Position numbers and translations under genes: made by a program | NCBI GenBank assembly: GCA_903923925.1 | Contig: CAIXZF010000035.1 | Span: 186,001-250,000 of the forward strand | Reading direction: 5' to 3' | DNA: 64,000 bases | From: an uncultured Bacteroidales bacterium | Lineage (GTDB): Bacteria; Bacteroidota; Bacteroidia; Bacteroidales; CAIXZF01 | Shown here: positions 34,991 through 45,908 of the stretch, piece by piece | Layout: every line of letters starts with the position of its first letter | Position numbering within the stretch: the stretch's first letter is position 1 | Notes under the pieces: generated by a model | What the model was told of the DNA's origin: nothing | Databases searched by the model: none | The model's input: the letters and a program-made list of their open reading frames with translations, nothing else

Positions 34991-35956
34991 TTATTTCATA
35001 AGTTCCGTGATAATGTCCTGTATGCTTATTCCTTCGGCTTCAGCTTTGTAATTTCTCACTATGCGGTGACGAAGGATAGGATCAGCTACAGCTTGAACAT
35101 CCTCAATATCAGGTGAATATTTTCCGTGAATTGCAGCATGGCACTTAGCGCCAATAATGAGAAATTGAGAGGCACGCGGACCAGCACCCCAAGTAAGATA
35201 GCTGTTGGCCCAGGCATGCGCATGAGGAGTTCTGGGTCTTGTTCTTGACGATAATGTAACTGCGTAATTGAAAACATTATCGGGTACAGGAATTTTTCGA
35301 ACGATATTCTGGAAGAATTTTATTTCCTCTTTTTCCAAAACTATCTGTGGTTCAGAGAATTTATCAGATGTTGTGCTTTTAACAACATTAATTTCTTCTT
35401 CAAATGATGGATAATCTAACCAGATGTTGAACATAAAGCGATCAAGTTGAGCTTCTGGAAGAGGGTAAGTACCTTCCTGCTCAATTGGGTTCTGAGTTGC
35501 TAACACAAAGAAGGGTTCTTCAAGTTTATATGATGTTCCGGCCACAGTTACAGCTTTCTCCTGCATGGCTTCAAGGAGTGCAGATTGAGTTTTTGGTGGG
35601 GTTCTGTTTATCTCGTCGGCAAGGATAATATTTGCAAAAATAGGTCCTTTCAGAAATTTGAATTTTCTGTTTTCATCGAGAATTTCTGTTCCAATAATAT
35701 CGGAAGGCATTAAATCCGGAGTGAACTGTATGCGGTTGTAGTTTAAGCCGAGAACTTTGGATATGGTATTTACCATTAAGGTTTTAGCAAGACCTGGAAC
35801 ACCTACAAGAAGACCATGACCTCTACTGAAAATATTAATCATCAGTCGTTCCATAACTTCATCCTGACCGATAATAACTTTTCCTATTTCCTTTCTAAGC
35901 TGTTTGTATTTCGAAGCAAGTGCGTCAATTGCTTCAACGTCATTTTGATATTGCAT
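34991..35956 (-). CDS. MoxR family AAA+ ATPase
   Basis: A 321-residue AAA+ chaperone-like ATPase. Walker A is GVPGLAKT (about 52-59), Walker B ILADEINR with the MoxR-specific NRTPPKTQSALLEAM, and sensor 1 is in LATQNP. The C-terminal lid domain has SSRTRPRTPHAHAW. MoxR proteins usually act with DUF58 and VWA proteins to mature or activate complexes; none of those partners is in the window. Here it closes a group of periplasmic foldase genes, starting 29 bases after the SurA-like gene. Confidence 0.94.
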   Translation of the reverse strand: MQYQNDVEAIDALASKYKQLRKEIGKVIIGQDEVMERLMINIFSRGHGLLVGVPGLAKTLMVNTISKVLGLNYNRIQFTPDLMPSDIIGTEILDENRKFKFLKGPIFANIILADEINRTPPKTQSALLEAMQEKAVTVAGTSYKLEEPFFVLATQNPIEQEGTYPLPEAQLDRFMFNIWLDYPSFEEEINVVKSTTSDKFSEPQIVLEKEEIKFFQNIVRKIPVPDNVFNYAVTLSSRTRPRTPHAHAWANSYLTWGAGPRASQFLIIGAKCHAAIHGKYSPDIEDVQAVADPILRHRIVRNYKAEAEGISIQDIITELMK

Positions 35957-35985
35957 AATAAAATGTGTTATTTTAACCGGGCCTG

Positions 35986-37329
35986 TTAATTAATCCATTT
36001 ATTCTCAAATGGGCAATTCTGGAACTCCGGGATAATATTGATATAGGTTTTGTTTACTTTTCCGGCAATCCATTTCCGGATAATCTCTCCATTTTTTTCC
36101 TGAGTAGCCCATTGCTGAATTTTATCGTAATCAGATTTGAGGCTGGCCCGGTGCGGAGTTGTTCTGTTTTTTAGATATACAATCCGATAAGCTTGTTTCC
36201 CTTCATCGGTTCGCATTACCAGCGGCTGCGAAATATCGCCGACATTCATTTTATCGAGTGCAAATGAAATTGCCGGATCAACTTCGTCCATAGCAAATCT
36301 GGTTGTACCGGAATTCTGATTAACAATCAGACCCCCATTTGCTCTTGTCGGGTCATCTGAATATTCAAGTGCTGCTTTTTCAAAAGAAATTGAATCTTTT
36401 TTTAATAGGGCACTTACTTTGTCCAGAATCTGTTTTGCTTTAACAAGATCTTCCGGAGATACTTTTGGCTGCAAAAGAATGTGCCGTACATTTACATAAT
36501 CACCTTTTCGTTCAATCAGCTGGATGATATGAAAGCCTGCTTTAGTTTCAAGGATTTCGCTTACAACGCCTTTCTTTAAATTAAATGCAACTGCTTCAAA
36601 TTCAGGATAAAGTTCGCCTCTTCCAACCAGCCCAAGTTCACCACCTTTTTTTGCAGACCCAGGATCCTCTGAATAAAGAACTGCCAGAGTGGAAAAATCT
36701 TCTCCTTTTAAAATTCGTTCTCTTAGCAGATATAATTTTTCCTTTACTCTAATTTTTTCTTCAAGGCTAACTGGTGGATTTTTTACAATTTGACCGATTT
36801 CAACTTCAGAATTAATCAGGGGGATGCTATCAGAAGGCATATTTGAATAAAAACTTTTAACTTCTGAAGGCGTAATTTTTACATCTTTCGTGATATTGTA
36901 CTGTACCTGTTCAATTTTCTTCTGATCTCTGATAATTTCCCGGAAATCTTCCTTGAACTCAATAATCGGTTTTTTGTAGAATTCAACAAACTTCTCTTCA
37001 GATCCAAATTGCTGAATGTAATACCGAAGCTTTCTGTCAAGCTCTGTTTCTACCTGATCATCAGTAACTTTAATGCTATCAATTTCTGCCTGATTGAGCA
37101 TGAGCTTTTGAAAAAGCAGACTTTCTAGGATCTGACATTTAACGGTACTTTCACTTTTCATTTTACCCTGCATTTGCATTTGGAGGTACTGATTTTCAAT
37201 ATCAGACTGCAATACAGAATATCCTGCCACAACTGCAACTACCTGATCGATAACTTTTGGCTGAGCGATGGAAAAAATTGGGAATAGCAGAAAAAAAGAA
37301 ACAATAATTTGAAGTGATATTTTATTCAT
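35986..37329 (-). CDS. SurA-like periplasmic peptidyl-prolyl isomerase
   Basis: A 447-residue exported chaperone. The signal peptide ends near IAQPK. A SurA N-terminal helical domain (about 25-170: VVAVVAGYSVLQSDIENQYL, trimmed) is followed by two parvulin (rotamase) domains of about 85 residues each. The first contains YSEDPGSAKKGGELGLVGRG and the second YSDDPTRANGGLI. SurA assists outer membrane protein folding. It lies 27 bases downstream of a foldase-like lipoprotein gene and 29 bases upstream of moxR. Confidence 0.92.
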   Translation of the reverse strand: MNKISLQIIVSFFLLFPIFSIAQPKVIDQVVAVVAGYSVLQSDIENQYLQMQMQGKMKSESTVKCQILESLLFQKLMLNQAEIDSIKVTDDQVETELDRKLRYYIQQFGSEEKFVEFYKKPIIEFKEDFREIIRDQKKIEQVQYNITKDVKITPSEVKSFYSNMPSDSIPLINSEVEIGQIVKNPPVSLEEKIRVKEKLYLLRERILKGEDFSTLAVLYSEDPGSAKKGGELGLVGRGELYPEFEAVAFNLKKGVVSEILETKAGFHIIQLIERKGDYVNVRHILLQPKVSPEDLVKAKQILDKVSALLKKDSISFEKAALEYSDDPTRANGGLIVNQNSGTTRFAMDEVDPAISFALDKMNVGDISQPLVMRTDEGKQAYRIVYLKNRTTPHRASLKSDYDKIQQWATQEKNGEIIRKWIAGKVNKTYINIIPEFQNCPFENKWIN

Positions 37330-37356
37330 ATATATAGATTCTGGTCAGGTCGGTTT

Positions 37357-38202
37357 TTAATAGATTTCAAACTCTTTGTTTTTTCTGGCTTCGTTCAGAA
37401 CTTCTTTTTCCATGTCACTGATAAGTTTCAGCTTTCGTTTATTTATTATGATTTTTCGGATATTATCTTTTTCGAAACTTAATGGTGAAACACTTTCTTT
37501 TATTTTAAAATCTTTAAAATTTACAAGGTATATAAATTGATCATCAGAGATTTCAATGAACCTATGGTTTTGAAGATATGCTTCCTGATCGTAGGTTTCA
37601 ATTGGTATTTCCTTTAGTAAATCATTAAATAATAGCCAGTTAAGATCATCAAGATAGGAATTAACAGCTACCTTGGAGATAATTTCGGATAATTTCTGCA
37701 GGTCTTCCTGTCGATTAGATTTTAATAACGATCTAACTTTAGAAATATTCGAATCTTTGGCTTTTAATTTTACGTAAAGAACTTTAACAATATTATCCTT
37801 TAGTTGAAAGTTCTGCTGATTTTTATCATAATAATCACTGACTTCTTTATCAGATACTGTTGTGTCGAGCTTCTGACTGATTAATTCTTTCTCATAATTG
37901 TATACAATAAGTGAGTTTCTGTATTCTTCAAGTGCCCTTGAAAAGTCTTTCTCGGAAGCTTCAAGAAATTTCTCAGCCTGCAGAACTACCAATCTTTGAT
38001 TTACCCAGTTATTAACGTAACTTTTAATAATTTCAATACTGTCTTTTGAAGAAGTACCACTAGGAATTACTCCTTGTATATCAGACGAATACAAGTATTC
38101 TGTTCCAACTTTTGCTAAAGAATTCCCTTGACCTTTCTTTTTTATCTGGTTACAGGAGAAAAGGCAGCAAATTAACAAAAGAAGAATGAAACTCTTGAAC
38201 AA
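37357..38202 (-). CDS. SurA-N-like lipoprotein
   Basis: A 281-residue lipoprotein: signal MFKSFILLLLICCLFSC with lipobox LFSC, so the mature protein begins at Cys17. The region at about 25-130 resembles the SurA/PpiC N-terminal helical domain (VNNWVNQRLVVLQAEKFL, then EVSDYYDKNQQNFQLKD). The stretch after it has no recognisable parvulin core, so it may be a holdase without isomerase activity. It is the middle gene of three foldase-type genes, 6 bases after the large PPIase gene. Function is inferred mainly from context. Confidence 0.75.
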   Translation of the reverse strand: MFKSFILLLLICCLFSCNQIKKKGQGNSLAKVGTEYLYSSDIQGVIPSGTSSKDSIEIIKSYVNNWVNQRLVVLQAEKFLEASEKDFSRALEEYRNSLIVYNYEKELISQKLDTTVSDKEVSDYYDKNQQNFQLKDNIVKVLYVKLKAKDSNISKVRSLLKSNRQEDLQKLSEIISKVAVNSYLDDLNWLLFNDLLKEIPIETYDQEAYLQNHRFIEISDDQFIYLVNFKDFKIKESVSPLSFEKDNIRKIIINKRKLKLISDMEKEVLNEARKNKEFEIY

Positions 38203-38208
38203 ATCTGC

Positions 38209-40212
38209 TTATTTTAATGTGGATAATACTTCTTTATTTACTTGAATCGGATATTTCGTTCTTAAGGTTTTAATCCAGTCTTTCTCAAGGAAGTTCTGAT
38301 AGTCAGCAGTTACAAGCCCTCTGGCCTCATTTAATGTTTTTGGTTCTGGCGTAAGAACTTTATAGGCTACAATAAACTCAAATGATCCATCAGTCATTGG
38401 AATATCAGTTATACTTGTTTCCCATTTAACCCCATCAATTGTTTTATTATCCCCTTTTGAGTATTTGCCTTTTTCAATTTTTAAAACTGAATTGCCATCT
38501 TTATTGAGTTTCTCAAGAATATTGTCTTCGGTTAAGCTTCCTTTAAGAGCCTTTTCAGCCATTTTTTTCGATTTTTTTATTACATCCTTGTCTTTTGTTG
38601 TGTACGTGGAGGCCTGTAAACGCTCACTCCACATGTAGTTGTTTTTGTTGCTGTTATAGAAATTCTCAAGGCCAGTAGTATCCTTAACAGCTTTAGTCCA
38701 AACTTTTTTGTCAGTGAGATCAAAAAGTAAAATACCATCACGATATTCTTTCATCAGACTTTTAAATTCAGGAAATTCAGATTCCAGTTTATTGTCCTTA
38801 TAGTCCATACATGATTCATCAACGAATTTTTTATATTTTGTACTGAGGTAAATGTTGAAATCTTCGGGAGCCTGACTTTTTTGGTCTTTGGCCAGAAATG
38901 CGCCGAAACTTTCCTGAGTAATGATCCGGTCACCAACTTTGAAAAGATTACCTTTTAACTGCGATGCTTTTGCAGCATCCCATTTATCCTGGAAAATTGT
39001 AGTGTCGAGAACTGATAGAAAGGCGGATTTTGCCAGTGGGAATTCCTGAAAACCATATTGAGATTTTATTTTACTAACAACTGATTCCTTACTTCTTTGC
39101 GATCTTGTATCTCTGTTTACTTTTTGTTTTATTTCACCCTTAGCATCATCAAAGGATCCGTTTTCTTTTTTGTCAATTAATTTAATAATGTGCCAACCAA
39201 AGTTAGTTGTAATAGGAGCAGAAATTTCACCTACTTTACTCAGTTTAGCAACTGCCAGAATAAATTCAGGAACCATACGGTTTACCCCAAACCAAGGAAG
39301 AATCCCACCTTTTGGTGCAGTGGCTTTATCTTCAGAATATTTTTGAACTATTGTATCAAAATCAATTCCGGATTTAATTTTATTGTAAGCTTCGAATATT
39401 TTGGTTTTAGCTTTTAAAGAATCTTCGGCGGTGCCATTGTTCGGGAATTGTACAAATATATGGGCAGCTCTGATTCTTCCCATTGCCGGTTTGCTATCAG
39501 CCACTTTAATAAGATGGTAGCCATAATCTGTTCTTACTGGCATAGATACTTCACCGGTTTTTGTATTATATGCGGCAGATTCAAAAGGATAAACCATATC
39601 AAAAGCCGTAAAATATCCCAGATCACCACCATTTCCTTTGGTGCCAGGGCGATTTCCGCTTGCATCACGGTCTTTTGCAGAAGGGTCGTCAGAAAACTCT
39701 TTAGCAAGTGCTTCAAATTTCTCGCCGTTCATAATGCGTTTTCTTATGTCCAAAGCTTTATTGTAGGCAGCAATTGTATCTTTCGGTGAGGCTCCGGGAT
39801 CAGTTTTGATAAGGATATGTGATGCCCTGACATCTTTTTGCATTCTTTCCCATGCCTCTTTGGTGAGTATATCCGTAACCTCATTGTCAACCATATAATT
39901 CTGTGCAAGTTGTTTACGGTATCCGGCAAGTTCTGTTTTGAAAGAACCGGCAGTGTCCATTCCAAGTTCTTCAGCTTCTTTAACTTTTAATTTGAAATTG
40001 ATAAATAATTCGAGGTACTCATCGAGCGATTTTTTATCAATAACTTCTCCCTTAACATTGTTTTTATTATATATCGCTAAGAAATCAGATTTTGTGACTT
40101 TTTCTCCGGCAACTGTCATTAGCACTAATTCGTCATTAGTTTGTGCATGCAAAAGGCCTGAAATACTCAAAGTAAAAACAAGAATGATTGCTCTTAATAC
40201 GCTCTTTTTCAT
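38209..40212 (-). CDS. Periplasmic peptidyl-prolyl isomerase with two parvulin domains
   Basis: A 667-residue exported protein with signal peptide (cut near LHAQ). After an N-terminal helical domain (FINFKLKVKEAEELGMD) come two PpiC-type rotamase domains. The first spans about 130-240 (VRASHILIKTD, GDLGYFTAFDMVYPF, YGYHLIKV). The second spans about 245-345 (IRAAHIFVQFP, GGILPWFGVNRMVPEF, FGWHIIKLID). A long C-terminal region of about 300 residues has no domain I can name. It is probably a PpiD/SurA-like foldase for envelope proteins. First gene of the foldase group; guaB is next upstream. Confidence 0.9.
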   Translation of the reverse strand: MKKSVLRAIILVFTLSISGLLHAQTNDELVLMTVAGEKVTKSDFLAIYNKNNVKGEVIDKKSLDEYLELFINFKLKVKEAEELGMDTAGSFKTELAGYRKQLAQNYMVDNEVTDILTKEAWERMQKDVRASHILIKTDPGASPKDTIAAYNKALDIRKRIMNGEKFEALAKEFSDDPSAKDRDASGNRPGTKGNGGDLGYFTAFDMVYPFESAAYNTKTGEVSMPVRTDYGYHLIKVADSKPAMGRIRAAHIFVQFPNNGTAEDSLKAKTKIFEAYNKIKSGIDFDTIVQKYSEDKATAPKGGILPWFGVNRMVPEFILAVAKLSKVGEISAPITTNFGWHIIKLIDKKENGSFDDAKGEIKQKVNRDTRSQRSKESVVSKIKSQYGFQEFPLAKSAFLSVLDTTIFQDKWDAAKASQLKGNLFKVGDRIITQESFGAFLAKDQKSQAPEDFNIYLSTKYKKFVDESCMDYKDNKLESEFPEFKSLMKEYRDGILLFDLTDKKVWTKAVKDTTGLENFYNSNKNNYMWSERLQASTYTTKDKDVIKKSKKMAEKALKGSLTEDNILEKLNKDGNSVLKIEKGKYSKGDNKTIDGVKWETSITDIPMTDGSFEFIVAYKVLTPEPKTLNEARGLVTADYQNFLEKDWIKTLRTKYPIQVNKEVLSTLK

Positions 40213-40269
40213 AATTTAATAATGTTGCTTGTTTAATAAATGTCGGCAAAAATAGTGAAATTGTTTAAA

Positions 40270-41814
<1,545 letters not shown>

Positions 41815-41892
41815 TTAATAAAATCTAAAAGGCCTCAACTCTTGTATTAATTGGCTTCATTTTGTTATATTAAGATAAGCCGGGGTATAAAG

Positions 41893-41935
41893 AAAAGCCC
41901 CGGTAAATTCTTTTATAGAATTTTGCCGGGGCTCT
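41893..41935 (-). terminator. Rho-independent terminator after the large T9SS type B gene
   Basis: On the minus strand AGCCCCGG pairs with CCGGGGCT, continued by a second paired block around GAATTT with one bulge, and is followed by TTTTCTTT. It lies 17 bases past the stop codon of the upstream gene. Confidence 0.85.
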
Positions 41936-41951
41936 TACACATATAATATTG

Positions 41952-44900
41952 TTATTTAATCACATTTACGAAACTTCTTTTTTCAAAAGTTTGCCCTTCT
42001 GAGGTTATAAACTTCACGTAGTATACATACACACCAGCAGGAACATATTCGTCTTTGTATCTCCCGTTCCAGCCTTCATTCGGATCATTAGTTCTGAATA
42101 ATTCCTCTCCCCAGCGGCTCCAAATCACAAACACATAATTGCTCTTATCAACAAAAACCCCAATTGGTTTAAAGATACTGTTATACCCTTTTGGCGAGAA
42201 TGCATTTGGAATATGAATTAACGAAGGCTGTACATCGTAAGCACGGTTAGAATACGAGGTGTCACCAAAAGCTGGAAGACCGTTACCTTGCAGTGCTTCA
42301 ATAAAATACCTGAATTTTCCCTGAGTAGTTGTATAATTAGAGACATCATCCACATATTGGATCTGTCCGGAAGGAACAGTAGCAATTGGTATAGGATCAA
42401 CCATTCCATCTATACCCCTGAATATATTGTAGGATTTCACAAACGACCAGTTCCAGCCTTCATAATCATTCCAGTTAAGCAAATTGGAGAAGTCAGTTCT
42501 GGCAGAAACCGTAAGATGTATCGTACGGGAAGTATCGGAATGCATTACATCAATTCCGCAACTGTCGATTACACTGTAGTAGTAATAAAAACTTGTATTA
42601 TTTACAGAAGTTGTGACGTCATAATAGTCTAAATCAGGCAAACCTGTTGGCAGGAGATCATAGATTAATTCGTACGGACCTGCTTTTTCTGTAGCCCTGA
42701 AGATCTTGTATGAAATAATAAAAGCAGAAGTATCAACAAATAGTTTCAGGTGAACTTTGTCATTGTTTTCAACACTTACATTTCTTAGGTATGTAAACTG
42801 AGGTTGATTTGGTTTGGTTGCAAATACACAGGCAGAGCAGGAAGTTGAAGTTTTTGAGGAATCATTGTTAAATGCCTGAACAACATAACAATAATATGAA
42901 TCCTGATTAAATCCCTGATGCGTATAATTCGTAGGAGGTTCCTGGCCGGCTGCGGCAGGTAATACTGTAGCAAGTAAGGAATAAGCGCTACCATTTTCAC
43001 TCATTAAAATCCTATAGCCAGCTATATATTCTTTCATATTAATGTAACTGTTCCACTTTAAGCTGATTTCATCGGCACATGGATCAATACCATCAATTTC
43101 AAGATGTATGGTATTATGAATATTGTTAACTCCCATTGGACTCATATTTCCGCAACTGTCTTTTGCAGCAAGTAAATAGGATTTTGAAATATCACATGAA
43201 TTTCCCGGAGAAATAGAATCAACGTAAGATGTATGCGAATATCCGGAAACAGAATCAAGCGGATTCCATATTCCATTTTCCAGGAAGAAAATAAAATATT
43301 GGGCTACGTCTGCTGATGATTCAAGCCAGCCGATTGTAACATGGCCAGTTAAAGTATCAATGCTAACTGTATCAAGAACCGGAGTTTGAGGAGGGATGTT
43401 ATCGGCATAGAAACCTTTTTTAACACAGGAAATGGATGAACATCCACTAATGTCAGCAATTTCAACCCTGTATGCAATTGAATCTGAACAGAGTACAAGC
43501 GTATCAAAAGTGGTGAGTGATAGCGTTTGGGCAACTGGCGACCAGGTTCCGGTTGGGAGTTCTCTGAACACTTTGTACGTCAATGATGATGATGGTAAAT
43601 CCGGAACGTGTATTGGATTCCAGGTTAATTGATTTACTGTGTCGTTTATTGGAGTAACAGTCAGGAATATTGAAGCAAGTGTATCAGTTGTAGTCGAAAC
43701 AAAGAAACCGTCGCAGGCAATCCTGTTAACCATATAGACATATTGAGAAGCAGTATTTCCATTTTGCGCATGTATTGTGGCAGTTGGCATATTTATGTCA
43801 GCAATACTATCCACAAGGTTGAATGGACCAAAAATGGATGTTGCTCCGTAAATGAGGTATGCGCTAAAATAATTCTGGCTTATGGTGTCGGAAGGAGGAG
43901 AATAGGTTAATGTAATTCCACCATTTGGTTCTACCGAGATACAATGTAATTCAGGAGGATTTGCATTCTGGAACAATGCGCTGTCCAAAGAAGAAACAGA
44001 GGTACATCCACTCGAATCAGTTAATGTTACTCTGAATTTCACATATCCACAGCCTGTTACAGTATCCAGAACACTTAAATTAAGTGAAGAATCTATTGTT
44101 AACCAGGTTCCGTCAAGTAATTGTCTTTGTACATGGTAAGGCCCCATTACTGTTAGTATTGGAGGAACATGCGGGCTATTCCATTGTAAATTTGCCGAAA
44201 TACTATTTATTGGAGTTGCATCCAGAAGAATTGTGCTTATTGTATCACTATTGTGAGAGTAGTATGAGCCATAACAACCTGATCGGGTTATCATATAATA
44301 ATACCTTTTAATATTTTGGCCATCAACGCTGTGATGAGCATAAGATGTTGTGAAATAGCTGTCAACGCTGTCTATCAAAGTGAAAGGACCTGCAGGATTT
44401 ATTGCACTATAAATAAAATATGCGCTGAACGTATTCGGAATTATTGTTGTATCAGGTGGTTTCCAGGATAAAATAATATCACCATTTTCGAGTATTTCAG
44501 TGCATTTTGGATCAGGATGCGGCATAATCGCATTCTTAATTACGATAGTAATAGTGGAAACTTTGATTGCCGGGGCTGGACAATAGTCATCCATTGTTTT
44601 TATAATAAAGTTGTATGTATTTGAAACTCCGCCGCAACCTGTACTTGTTTGAAGGTGGGCACATGTTGTTTGCCAATGAAAGTTTGTCTGTGTAAACATA
44701 AATCCGGTGAGCGGAGGTGCAGGATCGAGTGTAGCACAGGGTGGATTCAGACAGCCAGCTAAAGAATTTGTATAACCTGTGCCAAACTGGTTTCCAGATG
44801 CTGTTAGATTAAGGGTTTGTCCATCAATACCATTGTTGAGTAAATCGAAATCCTGGGCAGACATGCCAAAATCTACAACTGCACCTGCATATACTGTATC

Positions 44901-45896
44901 TACATACTCTGTAAACAATCCGGTATTTGGATTTATAAAAGGTGATGTTACTTCTGGGGGTCCATTATTCTGGCAGTTTAAGAGAACAATCTGCATTTCT
45001 CTAAAAATCTCTGCAATTTTAATTCCACATTTCCATGCAGTAACTTTTGTAACAGTTACATAAGCACCTGAAGTAAATGAGGTAAATGAAATTTCCCCGG
45101 TAAATGCATTTACTGTAGCTGCAACATTATTAATATTTTGCGTAGGGCCAGGTAGCGGACTATTGTATGAAAAACCAGGATAGTAATTTAGAATGGGTGA
45201 ATTTGCATTATCATAGGGTTGTGACCATGAATACGAAAGGGAATCCAGTTCTTTGTCGGTAGCATTCGGATTGTATGTGAATGGATATCCTGTACAAATA
45301 ACAGTTGACGGACGTTCAATAAAAATTGGTGAGTTATCCCAGCAAGGATTTACCGCCTGCCCATTATATGGGTACATAATTGCTCTTAGAAATGCACATA
45401 ACCCGCTGGCACTTTGAATATTTGCGCAATCATTTCTGTTACAGACAGAAATCGAGAACACGTATCCGGAAGCAGGGGGTACTCCGCTAATCATTACTCC
45501 ATTCGGATAGGTTTGGTCAGATGTGAAGTACCATTCCTCAACCCCTCCGGTATTAGGTTGGGTTGTAGATCCACAGGTTAAATGAGTGTAAGCCGGATTT
45601 GGATTGCATACTGGAGACATATCTGTACGTCCAAGAGTCGAATTCGGATAAAGATTCAGTGTTATCCCTGATATTGCTGTAGGGTCTATATTTCCACTTG
45701 GTATGTTATGGTTTAAAATAATATTGGGACCATATTCAATCCCTGCACATTCCCTGTAGACCCTTACAATAAATCTGTAGTTTCCGTTAGGCAAGCACTC
45801 CCAGAAAATCTCACCTCCCATAAAATGTGAAGCAAATGCCTGAGGGATCAATCCCAAAAGCATAAATAAAAATAGGAAAACACCTTTGCGAACCAT
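41952..45896 (-). CDS. Large T9SS type B (gliding-motility C-terminal domain) secreted protein
   Basis: A 1314-residue exported protein. The signal peptide (about 1-22) is followed by SHFMGGEIFWECL, a start often seen in Bacteroidota gliding/adhesin proteins, and a Cys-rich beta region to about residue 450. Fibronectin III-like modules then fill about 460-1215. Two of these blocks of about 185 residues are clear duplicates: 463-645 and 650-835 share FSAYFIYSA/FSAYLIYGA, PAGPFTLIDS/IFGPFNLVDS and LQWNSPHVP/LTWNPIHVP. The last 85 residues are a CHU_C type B sorting domain (IPNAFSPKGYNS, VFVIWSRWGEELF, AGVYVYYVKF). It is last in an M16/sigma operon and probably forms a surface-attached adhesin. 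Confidence 0.92.
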   Translation of the reverse strand: MVRKGVFLFLFMLLGLIPQAFASHFMGGEIFWECLPNGNYRFIVRVYRECAGIEYGPNIILNHNIPSGNIDPTAISGITLNLYPNSTLGRTDMSPVCNPNPAYTHLTCGSTTQPNTGGVEEWYFTSDQTYPNGVMISGVPPASGYVFSISVCNRNDCANIQSASGLCAFLRAIMYPYNGQAVNPCWDNSPIFIERPSTVICTGYPFTYNPNATDKELDSLSYSWSQPYDNANSPILNYYPGFSYNSPLPGPTQNINNVAATVNAFTGEISFTSFTSGAYVTVTKVTAWKCGIKIAEIFREMQIVLLNCQNNGPPEVTSPFINPNTGLFTEYVDTVYAGAVVDFGMSAQDFDLLNNGIDGQTLNLTASGNQFGTGYTNSLAGCLNPPCATLDPAPPLTGFMFTQTNFHWQTTCAHLQTSTGCGGVSNTYNFIIKTMDDYCPAPAIKVSTITIVIKNAIMPHPDPKCTEILENGDIILSWKPPDTTIIPNTFSAYFIYSAINPAGPFTLIDSVDSYFTTSYAHHSVDGQNIKRYYYMITRSGCYGSYYSHNSDTISTILLDATPINSISANLQWNSPHVPPILTVMGPYHVQRQLLDGTWLTIDSSLNLSVLDTVTGCGYVKFRVTLTDSSGCTSVSSLDSALFQNANPPELHCISVEPNGGITLTYSPPSDTISQNYFSAYLIYGATSIFGPFNLVDSIADINMPTATIHAQNGNTASQYVYMVNRIACDGFFVSTTTDTLASIFLTVTPINDTVNQLTWNPIHVPDLPSSSLTYKVFRELPTGTWSPVAQTLSLTTFDTLVLCSDSIAYRVEIADISGCSSISCVKKGFYADNIPPQTPVLDTVSIDTLTGHVTIGWLESSADVAQYFIFFLENGIWNPLDSVSGYSHTSYVDSISPGNSCDISKSYLLAAKDSCGNMSPMGVNNIHNTIHLEIDGIDPCADEISLKWNSYINMKEYIAGYRILMSENGSAYSLLATVLPAAAGQEPPTNYTHQGFNQDSYYCYVVQAFNNDSSKTSTSCSACVFATKPNQPQFTYLRNVSVENNDKVHLKLFVDTSAFIISYKIFRATEKAGPYELIYDLLPTGLPDLDYYDVTTSVNNTSFYYYYSVIDSCGIDVMHSDTSRTIHLTVSARTDFSNLLNWNDYEGWNWSFVKSYNIFRGIDGMVDPIPIATVPSGQIQYVDDVSNYTTTQGKFRYFIEALQGNGLPAFGDTSYSNRAYDVQPSLIHIPNAFSPKGYNSIFKPIGVFVDKSNYVFVIWSRWGEELFRTNDPNEGWNGRYKDEYVPAGVYVYYVKFITSEGQTFEKRSFVNVIK

Positions 45897-45908
45897 GATA
45901 ATATTTTG

